Shown here: piece by piece, positions 11,396 to 19,861 of the stretch | Layout of the letters: the number at the start of each line of letters is the position of its first letter | Position numbering within the stretch: the first letter of the stretch is position 1 | DNA from: Akebia trifoliata | Taxonomy: Eukaryota; Streptophyta; Magnoliopsida; Ranunculales; Lardizabalaceae | DNA: 64,000 bases | Direction: 5' to 3' | Assembly (NCBI GenBank): GCA_017979445.1 | Contig: CM030715.1 | Location: 14,885,602-14,949,601 of the forward strand | Translations under genes and position numbers: made by a program | Notes under the pieces: model-generated | Told to the model about the DNA's origin: nothing | The model's input: the letters and a program-made list of their open reading frames with translations, nothing else | Databases searched by the model: none

Positions 11396-13350
11396 GCCAC
11401 ATATGCCACCCGAGGCTCCTAGAGACGATAAACAGCACCAACCAAACCTACCTCCTCAAAGTTCTTTAGTGATTCATTCATTGCACTCCTTTAATTTTGA
11501 TTGTTGCAGAATCATCAAGTCCGGATTGTTTAACCTTATAATAGCTTTAACCGATGCCCTTTTTCTCTTATTCCCTAGACCTCTGGTATCCACGACATGT
11601 TTTTTAACATTACTCAACTTAAATAAACCCCATTACATGTTTCCTTATTTTAAGCTACCTATACCAAGCATTCCACTTCCTTTTCCAACCTCCCTCCCCC
11701 TTACCAACGGAACCTTCAACCTGTCAACACTCAATTAATCCTTGGCTCTCCAACTGATTTGACACTTCAGGTGCACAAATCCAACATCTCTCTGCTATAT
11801 TTGTCACTTGCAGTACCAGCCACTCTAGCATCCCTCTTTCCAATTCTAGTATCCACATCTCATCTTCCAACTCTGATTCTTCCTTGCACTTCGATTGATT
11901 TCTGTGATTTGCAGATCAGCACTACCACTAAACCTGATAAGCCCAGAGTTGTCTATGAATCTCTCTATCAAGATCATTTGTTATAAGCACAAGAGGGACT
12001 AAATGATTGGGCCCCTCAGAAACAGTTGGAAGGACCTCCTCCCTTAGGATTATTCTAACATGTAGCTTCTCAGGATCTGATAAGAAGGTACAGTCTTTCG
12101 CAACTACAGGACCAAACCTGCAATCAGCCAAAACAGAAGAAGACCATAACCAAGCAACTCTATAGAAGGGTAAGACCATAGTACTAAAGAAAAACTAAAA
12201 CCGACCAGCAAGGATAACTGGTAATACGGAGAGAAAATAAATCTTTTGAGTAGGAAGAACCCACCGCGTCAACCGGATACTGAAAGGACCCAGGTTCCTT
12301 TACCCCAAACGCCCACATACCTAAATTGTGACTCAAGAAATTCAAAGAGTTTTTCGATTGCAAGGCTGCTGAGAGTCGGAGCTTTACTATATCAATTGGA
12401 ACTCGTAGCATATCCTTCTCTAACTGTGTAAAGACTCCAAAACTTCCAAGGGTAGAGGATTCTTTGTTACTCTTCTCAACTGACGATCTTGTTGCACGAA
12501 CGAAAGGCAACTCTGAATTTGGTCTTTCCTCTGTTTGCACCCATAACACCTGATGCCTGACTTCTTTACTTGCACTAACAATTTCTTAAATCAGTCCTAA
12601 ATGTAAGGCTTCAACTCCCCCTCCGTGAGGAACTACTTGTGCGACCTCCATAGCCCCTACCTCTTGTCCAAGCCCAACAACAATTTCTGTTACCATTCTT
12701 CCACAACGAAGCCCAAACTCCTTACTACCCCCAATCTTTCTTCCCACTATTTTTAAAAATTACCCAAGCCCACTAACAACTGAGGCCCAATCCTCCAGCG
12801 ATTAAAACCCACTCCCCTCCTGGTCCATCTATTACTAACAACCCAATTTGTTGCCCAAGAAGTTTTTCTTTTTAAAATTTGGCCCAAATAGCTTTTGCAG
12901 CCCACGCAACTCGAACCTGCTTATCACATGTCCTTGAGAAAATATCCTTTACTTTATTTCCGTCACATAACATCCGCTTTGTGGAACAACTGGAATCCCA
13001 ACCTTGATAAATATCATGTGTATTGCGGCCTATAGATCGAGGATGCTTTCCAGTTGAGATATGTTCCCTCTTCGCCACGTGTCTGTAACCACCGTTAACT
13101 AATGGCCACTTAACCTTTTGATTTTTCCTGGATCACATCAGCGTACCACTTGAACCCACCCTCACCCCCCATCGTTTGTCCCAATTTCCCACGTGTCCCA
13201 CCTTTGCCCTTGTTTTTGACCAATTTCAATTTCGAAATGACTTGACCCACGAGTTTAGTGACTGACCCTGGGTTACTATTGAAATCAGATAATCTCAGGC
13301 CCAAATTGATCCCACCAGGCTTCATCTTCTCTATCAACCTCACTCCAAGC
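11396..13350 (-). pseudogene. Probable 5' part of the same LINE (ORF1 region), poorly resolved
   Basis: No clear domain is visible, but this is where ORF1 and the start of the endonuclease should lie. The - strand frame at 13343-13110 contains GFKWYADVIQEKSKG, loosely like the YADV phrase in plant L1 ORF1 proteins, and the composition is continuous with the endonuclease part. Frames at 12549-12184 and 12179-11928 have no recognised similarity. Assignment is mainly by position. Confidence 0.4.
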
Positions 13351-13867
13351 CCCGCATGCGCAACCTTGGCCTAGCAAAACTCTGTAGTTTTATTGCTTTA
13401 TATGTACTGTGCACATGCTTCATGTACTAAATTTGTGTTTTGATTATGTTTTACACACATAGGTTTGATTGTTTTTCGTGTATAGATCATAGGTTGCTGC
13501 TTTAAAAGCTGAAGAACGAAGTACACAAACAGTATTATAGATGAGTATGTAATGAGTCTGTAATTGAGGGGGACAATAGTTCCAAGGCTGAATCTGTAAG
13601 AGTCAGTGAGTCTCTTTAGATTCTTTTTATGTACTCTCTAAGATATAGATGTTTGGTTGCTTTATCATAGAATTACCAAAGGGACATTGAAAGGTATATT
13701 GTAATTGGTGTGTCACCCAATGTATCACATGTATTTTAAGTTTTTCTGTATCTTGTTCATATCTGTATTTTAGATCATGGTTGACTCATACTCGTGCTTG
13801 TGTTTGGCGGACTGACTTCCAACGCTCATCTAGGATGGTAAGTGACTTAGTGGCCTTTTTCACAAGC
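13351..13867. other. Spacer between LINE 5' end and gypsy element 2
   Basis: No feature recognised. Before the inversion it lay between the 3' LTR of gypsy element 2 and the LINE. It may include the LINE 5' untranslated region and original intron sequence. Confidence 0.4.
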
Positions 13868-13872
13868 TAAGG

Positions 13873-14584
13873 TGATGTAGGGTAGAACACACAAACATAG
13901 AGTTTATGTTAAAAATTAGGTTCTAAAATGAAATCCCAAGAACTAGGAGTCATGAAGAATCTTCATGTCAAGCAAAACAAACTAGAAACTTCAATCTAGG
14001 TCTAAGATTGATGGAAATCAATCGCAAACACTAAAATTAAGAATCAATATTGGGTTCTTACACTCAGAAAAAAAAAAAAAAAAAAAAATCTCTTCTTTTT
14101 CTTTTATTAATCAATCTCAAAAAATACTACCTACTGAATTTGTTTATAGGAGCTCCTTATATAGATAATTCACTTATGTTAACTTAAAATTTTTCTAAAA
14201 TACTAAAAAGTAACTTTCAAATCTATCTATAATATATTATTAACCTTCTAATCCTATTAGAACTCAATTTGGACACGCAAAAGTATTTCTAATTATAATC
14301 TAAAGAATAAAAACGAATATAGAAAAGAATAGAAACATAAAACAAATTAGAAACTTCCTAAAGTTGAAATAGAAATTAACAAGGACTACTTAAACAACTT
14401 AAAAAAAGAAATTCAATAAATAAAAAAAGGATCCTAAGAGAAGTTGGACCAAGTCTTGTGGACCAATCAAAGATTGGACTGAGTTGACTCAACTGATTTG
14501 ACTCACTCGATGTCATTGATTTCTTCGACACATCTAACTAGATCATAGGCATTGAGATAAGTGACAGCAGGCCTATCTACACTG
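13873..14584 (-). repeat. 3' LTR of gypsy element 2 (inverted)
   Basis: Reverse-complement match to 9248-9963 over its whole length, including the tatctatataaggagctcc block (here near 14160). On the - strand it ends CTACATCA and is followed by CCTTA, the same target-site duplication as the 5' LTR. A polypurine-like AGGGAGGAC lies just before its start. Confidence 0.9.
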
Positions 14585-14870
14585 TCCTCCCTAAGTTGGA
14601 GAGATTTTGCCCTCAAATTCGAAGTAGCATCATCGAAAGGATTATCACCAAAGTATGGAGATGGGTGCTTGACATTAAAAACATTGGAAATGCATAGAGT
14701 GGTGGGTAGTTTGAGCTGGCAGGCAATAGAATTGATCTTCTTTAGCACTTTTAAAGGCCCAATCTTGTTGAAAGCAAGCTTTCCACCTTAAGGCATCTTG
14801 TCTTTAGTTAGGACAGCCCAAGCAAGATCACCAACATCAAAGTCAACTAAACACTATGAAGTATCTGCAT
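14503..14870 (-). pseudogene. Integrase C-terminal region of gypsy element 2, running into its own LTR
   Basis: Translates to KKINSIACQLKLPTTL and FNVKHPSPYFGD, the family's GPFKVLKKIND...LP...FNV..L.PY segment, then SLQLREDSVDRPAVTYLNAY. The stop lies about 80 bp inside the 3' LTR, so the pol frame overlaps the LTR. The upstream part (about 14870-14750) is in another frame. Confidence 0.8.
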
Positions 14871-14882
14871 CAAATATGTATT

Positions 14883-15164
14883 TCAGAGTACTCTCCAAAA
14901 GCATAGAGAACAATCCGGAACACATAGGTGGTTAATCCGGAAGAGGAAACCATCATGCAACACGTAATCTCTATAGAATCTACAAACATCACGCAAGATG
15001 CTATAGAAAAAGGGATCAATAGCGTATAAATCCTTACAAACATCAAATCCCAATACCTCTGTGAGCATAGTATTAAGAAGGTAGGTACGCAAATGCTTCA
15101 AAGCATGAATGATGATGTTGAACTCCACATCATATGTGTTGTATTTAAGGCAAGAACTACTCAA
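14883..15164 (-). pseudogene. RNase H / integrase N-terminal fragment of gypsy element 2
   Basis: Begins with the RNase H phrase KYNTYDVEF...ALKHLRTYLL (family: KRYSTYDxEL), then after an internal junction the spacer and integrase start: DVCKDLYAIDPFF, VLHDGFLFRINHLCVPDCSL. The RT and much of RNase H are missing, so this is an internally deleted element. Confidence 0.82.
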
Positions 15165-15206
15165 TTTCTCCCACGTGTTTATAGGAGTCTTGTCCTATTT
15201 TCTAGA

Positions 15207-15503
15207 TTATTTTAGTTGCTTGAACCAGAAGGTAGCATTATCACGAAAGTAAGTCACTACATTACCAACACGTTTATCCTCCAATACTCCCTTCACTTTG
15301 AAAATCTCCTCCATTGTAGTCATCCAATCAAGACAACTCGGGTTCCATTGTCCCATGGAAAGTAGGCACCTCAAGTTTGAAAGCATTTTCTCACTTGTTT
15401 TCACGATAAGGAGGATCATTGTAGTGGCATTGTAAATGTTGTCTTTGTGTAGTGTTGTAGTGGGGGGATAATTGTTGGTTGGTTTTGGTGAATAGGAAGG
15501 GTC
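15207..15503 (-). pseudogene. gag capsid part of gypsy element 2
   Basis: The - strand text GQWNPSCLDWMTTMEEIFKV and VVTYFRDNATFWFKQLK is the Ty3/gypsy capsid pattern (family: W...L...F...KV.....A...W). Together with the N-terminal part at 9966-10601 it makes one gag split by the inversion. Stops are present. Confidence 0.82.
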
Positions 15504-15508
15504 ATATG

Positions 15509-15620
15509 TGTTGAGTTTAGTCCCATATCAGACACTCAGTGTCTTGTCTCTCTCCTTATAAGCTCCTAGGCTTCTGTACTTATCGCCAATTGGTTTTAAG
15601 TCAGACTCCCAAATTTATCA
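15509..15620 (+). repeat. 112-bp LTR plus primer-binding site, right inversion breakpoint
   Basis: Runs TGTTGAGTTTAGTCCC ... CCAAATTTATCA and is followed immediately by tggtatcagagtgggg, an initiator-Met-type primer-binding site. It is the inverted mate of 10602-10713. The 30 bp after the primer-binding site belong to the internal part of that small LTR element; LINE coding resumes at about 15650. Confidence 0.88.
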
Positions 15621-15649
15621 TGGTATCAGAGTGGGGCTCTCTCCTCCAC

Positions 15650-15963
15650 GTCACCCAACTGTGGAATGTGGAGGAATGTGAAAGAGCGGAGGTGAAAAAG
15701 GCAATTCTTGATGAAATAGAGCTTTTGGATACGAAAGAGGAATTCCAAAGCCTTAATTTGGAAATAAAGGTGAGGAGAACAAATTCGAAGGAAGAATTCC
15801 AAAAGGTTAATTTGATGGAAGAAGTGTGTTGGAAACAAAAATCGAGGAGAAAGTGGTTAAAAAAAGGGGATAAAGTTCTTCCATAAGGTGACAAATGTGA
15901 GAAACAAGGCTAATTTCATTAGAAGAGTGGTAGTTAAGGGGAAAGCATAGAGGGGGAAGAGTT
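15650..15963 (+). pseudogene. LINE linker between endonuclease and reverse transcriptase
   Basis: WNVEECERAEVKKAILDEIE ... EEVCWKQKSRRKWLKKGDK is the conserved stretch between endonuclease and RT of plant L1 elements (family: WRQKSR..WL.EGD.NTKFFH). After a frameshift the expected FFHKVTNVRNKANFI follows in the next frame. It stops where copia A inserted; GGTAA (15964-15968) is the target-site duplication. The text continues at 30090. Confidence 0.88.
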
Positions 15964-15968
15964 GGTAA

Positions 15969-16126
15969 TATTGGAAATAATCTAGTGTAATTGTTGTAAT
16001 TGTTTTTTTATTCATTTTATTCTTTTATTTCTTATAAGGGTTTTTTAGTCTTTTAACTCTTTTATTATTATAAATTCTGTCAAGCTCTTAGATTGAGACT
16101 CGAGAATTACCTTCTACAATTCTTCT
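15969..16126 (+). repeat. 5' LTR of copia A
   Basis: About 158 bp, begins TATTGGAAATAATCTAG and ends CAATTCTTCT, directly followed by the primer-binding site tggtatcag at 16127. The ends are TA...CT rather than TG...CA; the boundary is fixed by the GGTAA duplication. Confidence 0.9.
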
Positions 16127-16846
16127 TGGTATCAGTGCCTCTAGAGGTTCCATCGTCCTCTCCTCTTTTCTTTTCTTTTATTCTCTCCGGGATATAAGTT
16201 GCTATTCGGTGTTTCAATAGCAACTAGGGTAACCTTTTTAGGCCCTGCGATAGCAGCTAGGGCTGAGTAGAGGACCAACAACAGCAGCTATGCCGTTTCT
16301 GGGATGTTTTTTCCGATTTCTGGGCTTTTTTAGACCTTGCGACAGCAGCTGGGCTGTTTTTGGGGCTGTGTTTTCCTATTTCTGGGTTCTGTTTTGCTAT
16401 TTCTGGGTTGTTCTAGACCTTGCGACAGCAGCTGTGCTGTTTCTGGGCTGTGTAAACCCTGCGGCAGAGACTACAGTGAAGCCCTTTGAGTGGTGATCAA
16501 CCCTACGATAGTAGATGTCTTATTTCTGGGCTGTTCTAGACCTTGCGACAGCAACTGTGATATTTCTGGGCTGTGTTTGAGTCTACAGTAAAGCTCTTTG
16601 AGTGGTGTTCAACCCTGCAACAACAACCACATGTGTTAAACCCTGTGACAACAGCTACAGTGAGATTCTGAGTTGTATTCAACCCTGCAACAGCCACCAC
16701 ACAGTGAGTTTTTTGAGGTTCCTTGAGTTGTACTACAGTGTAGCCCTCTCATTCTCTTGACTGCAACAAGTTTGTTTGTTTTTGGCCTTTTGGTATAGAT
16801 CTCCCTTCAAGCCAAATCTACTCTTTTCTTATTTGTTCTCATAAGC
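16127..16846 (+). repeat. Leader of copia A with degenerate TGCGACAGCAGCTG-type repeats
   Basis: Untranslated leader between primer-binding site and gag ATG. The phrase gaccttgcgacagcagctg (with variants) recurs about every 60-90 bp, alternating with gctgtttctgggctg. No frame is conserved, so this is a non-coding minisatellite. Sister elements B and C have the same kind of leader with different expansions. Confidence 0.8.
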
Positions 16847-16916
16847 ATGACATCACACCAAGAAACCAAGGACATCAACACTAGTCTTGGTGCAAACTTT
16901 TCTACCCAACGTATTA
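16847..16916 (+). pseudogene. gag start of copia A, cut by copia B
   Basis: ATG at 16847 begins MTSHQETKDINTSLGANFST, then QRI, where copia B interrupts. The reading continues at 22516 after a duplicated 42-bp segment. Confidence 0.9.
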
Positions 16917-17095
16917 TTGGAAATAATTTAATTTGTTTCTATAGTTGCTTTCTAGTCTTAATTACTTAGTAGTAATATTCGTTTTTTTAGTTCTTATTTT
17001 CTAAGGACTTTTCTGTAATTTGACTTTGGTAATTAATATAAATTCTTGCCAAGCTCTCACAAAGAGACTTGACACGATAATTCTCAAATTCTTCT
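16915..17095 (+). repeat. 5' LTR of copia B
   Basis: 181 bp from TATTGGAAATAATTTAATTT to CAAATTCTTCT. The primer-binding site tggtatcagagcc follows at 17096. Confidence 0.93.
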
Positions 17096-18044
17096 TGGTA
17101 TCAGAGCCAAGGAATTTTCTTCTTTCTCTCTTTCTTCTCTCTATTCGCTAAAACCTAACCTAGAGTCAATCTCATTCGACCTTCTCCCCTTCGGGGGTCT
17201 TTCAATTTTTTATTTTTATTTTTCGTTTTATCACATGCTGCTATGTTAGGGTTTGTCTTTTCGTAGCAGAATTTTTTTCTCTTTGGTGTGCAATAGCAAC
17301 TAAGCTACAGTAACCTCGAACAAGCCGAAAGAATTTTTTTTTTTTTTTTTTGGTCATGGTGACTCTGCGACAGATCTAGGAGCTTCGTGGTTGATCCTAC
17401 GACAACCTAGCACCTTCGTTTTTGGTTCTGCGACAGCCTAGCACCTTCGTTTTTGTTCTACGACAGCTTTACAGCCCTAATACCTTGGTTTTTGGCTCTG
17501 CGATAGTTGCTGCTGCGTCGTTTCTGTTCTACGATGGTTGCTGCTGTGTTGTTTTTGTTCTACGAGAGTCATAACTTCCTCTGATTAAGTCTGCGATAGC
17601 CCTAAGAGCTTCGTTTTGGATCTACGACGTCCCTAACATCTTCGATTTGACTCTGCGACAGTTACAGCAGCTTCGTCTTGGTCCTTCGACAGTCCTACAG
17701 CCCTAATCACTCTATTTTGGTTCTGCGATACAGGTCTGTTGGACCTTGTGGAGGAGTACGACAGTGGTGATTGCTTTGGTTTGGTCTTCTGACAGCATAA
17801 GAGCATCTAGATTAATAGGCGACAGCAATGGGTGCTTCGTTTTTGGTCCTCGAGTAAATCTGTTGGACCTTGTGATCACACAGCAGGTTGTACTAGTGTT
17901 CAACAGTAATTTGGACTCTGCCTTGCTATTTGGGTTGCTCTGATTTATTGTGTGAGTTACCGACAGCAGGAAAACTGTTATCTGTGCTTTGCGATTGCAC
18001 TTAGGGTACCAATTTCTTCTTCAGATCTCCCTTCAAACCAAATC
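17096..18044 (+). repeat. Primer-binding site and repetitive leader of copia B
   Basis: Starts with an initiator-Met-type primer-binding site. From 17350 to 17950 the phrase 'ctgcgacagcctagcaccttcgt', or parts of it, recurs about every 35-60 bp, giving a T/C/G-rich leader with many stops. No protein is expected here. It is the counterpart of the leaders of A and C. Confidence 0.8.
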
Positions 18045-19829
18045 ATGTCTTTAGAACACGGAAGTACACCTTCCGCATCAGGACTTGGGTCTACCTCCTC
18101 CGCTCAACGGATTACCACTGCTCTTCTTGATGGTCGGAATTTTCAGTCTTGGTCTCGATCTGTGCGTCTCTTTCTTGGTAGCAGGGGGAAATCTGGCTGG
18201 CTCTCTGGGACTGTTACTAAACCACCTCTTATTGATCCTAAATTTGAATCATGGGAGATCGACAATTGCACTATCCTTGGGTGGTTGTTTAACTCCATGG
18301 AGCAACGAATTTATACCATGTTCATGTACCATGAGACAGTTTCATCTTTATGGTCAGCGCTTACTCGGACATACGCACATTCTAGGAATGACTCGAGAAT
18401 TTATGAACTTTATCGCGACATTGCCCAAGCTACCCAAGGGAATCAGAGTGTCGCTGATTACTTTGGATACCTTCAGTCACGTTGGGAAGAACTTTCTCAC
18501 TATGAGTCTATGGCTGAATTGTCTTCAGAAGCAGCCGATTATGTTGTCAAGCGGATTGCTCGACATCAAACCTACCAGTTTCTTATGGGTCTACGTCCAG
18601 AATTTGAGGCACTTCGCACACAGATCCTCAACACTACTCCTTTACCTTCTTTATTTGAGATATTCGCGACCATTGACAGTGATGAGCGTCGTCGTCGTAT
18701 TCCTCCTCCTCAGACTCAGGTCCCTGGCATTATTTCTGCTCCAGTCACAGATCAGATGGCCCTAGCTGCCAACTCGAGTTTCTCCGATCCCCGTACCCCT
18801 GGATCAGGGAATCGTGGCCGTAGTAGTCGTGGTCGTGGTAAAGGGAATGGCCTTACTTGCAGTCATTGTGGGAAGCCTGGTCATGAGAAGACTCGCTGCT
18901 TTCAGCTCTATCCTCATCTGATACCACGATCTTCCTCCACTTCATCATTGGGACAGACTGCTCCTCGTGCGGCTACAGTAGAATCCTCATCTACTGATTC
19001 GTCTTCAATTGGCAAGATTGACTTGCAACAATTACAGACTCAGATTGCCACCATTGTCCGGGATCAGCTTCAAGCTCATACTAAACCCTCTTCGACTGCG
19101 GCCTCAGGTATTACGCCTCCAGGTACATCCTCTGCATTCAATGTCACTCAGTCTAGCTCTACTCCTCTGACATGGGTTATTGATTCTGGTGCCTCTGATC
19201 ACATGACCGGTGAGTCTAGTCACTTTACCTCTACTTTTTCTACCACCCATAGGGAAGTTCGCCTTGCTGACGGATCTCTTACACCTATCCACAGCAAGGG
19301 TATCGTTCCTTTATCCTCTGGGATTTCTCTAGATTCTGTGCTTCATGTCCCTCATCTATCTCTTAATCTTTTGTCTGTTAGCAGTATTACTAAATCTCAT
19401 AATTGTTCAGTTACCTTTTTTCCTACTCATTGCATTTTTCAGGACCTGACTTCGAAGAGGATTTTTGGCAAGGGGTATGAGAGGGATGGGCTGTACGTGT
19501 TTGGATCTCCGCCTACTGCTGCTCTGACTTCTTCCGTGCTACCATCATCTGGCAGCCACATTTTTACGTCACAGACTCTAGATTTATGGCATGCTCGCTT
19601 AGGACATGCTAATTTTCAACATTTGTGTTCTTTATTTCCTGCTTTAAAAACTGCTTGTAGTGGACATAAATTTCAATGCTCTGTGTGTGAACTTTCTAAA
19701 CACACACGTACTTCTTATATTCCTCGTATGCATCGATTTAATGCCATATTTGATTTAGTTCATTCTGATGTTGGGGGCCTTCCCCTGTTACTGCCTTTAA
19801 TGGTCATCGTTATTATGTTACATTTATAG
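18045..19829 (+). CDS. gag-protease-integrase (first part) of copia B
   Basis: ATG at 18045 (MSLEHGSTPSASGLG); the open frame extends 31 codons upstream without an ATG. Order: gag N-terminal domain (LLDGRNFQSWSRSVRLFLG), capsid-like helices (SVADYFGYLQSRWEELSHYE), a basic RGRSSRGRGKG patch, one CCHC zinc knuckle CSHCGKPGHEKTRC near 18860, protease with VIDSGASDHMTG near 19180, the GAG-pre-integrase zinc domain (LWHARLGHANFQHL...CSVCELSKH, about 19585-19710) and the first integrase Asp in DLVHSDV. A one-base deletion in the run after HSDV (near 19770) shifts the frame to a stop at 19829. Without it, one polyprotein would reach 22333. Confidence is high for family and domains. Confidence 0.95.
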   Translation: MSLEHGSTPSASGLGSTSSAQRITTALLDGRNFQSWSRSVRLFLGSRGKSGWLSGTVTKPPLIDPKFESWEIDNCTILGWLFNSMEQRIYTMFMYHETVSSLWSALTRTYAHSRNDSRIYELYRDIAQATQGNQSVADYFGYLQSRWEELSHYESMAELSSEAADYVVKRIARHQTYQFLMGLRPEFEALRTQILNTTPLPSLFEIFATIDSDERRRRIPPPQTQVPGIISAPVTDQMALAANSSFSDPRTPGSGNRGRSSRGRGKGNGLTCSHCGKPGHEKTRCFQLYPHLIPRSSSTSSLGQTAPRAATVESSSTDSSSIGKIDLQQLQTQIATIVRDQLQAHTKPSSTAASGITPPGTSSAFNVTQSSSTPLTWVIDSGASDHMTGESSHFTSTFSTTHREVRLADGSLTPIHSKGIVPLSSGISLDSVLHVPHLSLNLLSVSSITKSHNCSVTFFPTHCIFQDLTSKRIFGKGYERDGLYVFGSPPTAALTSSVLPSSGSHIFTSQTLDLWHARLGHANFQHLCSLFPALKTACSGHKFQCSVCELSKHTRTSYIPRMHRFNAIFDLVHSDVGGLPLLLPLMVIVIMLHL

Positions 19830-19861
19830 ATGACTACTCTCGTTGCACTTGGGTTTATCTG

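Noticed and set aside
9248..14584. Two separate gypsy insertions in opposite orientation
   Set aside because: Their outer 5-mers are the same duplication (CCTTA and inverse), and gag is split between them, so one inverted element explains the data better.
18085..18765. 226-codon + strand frame overlapping copia B gag
   Set aside because: Shadow in another frame; the gag frame has the recognisable domains.
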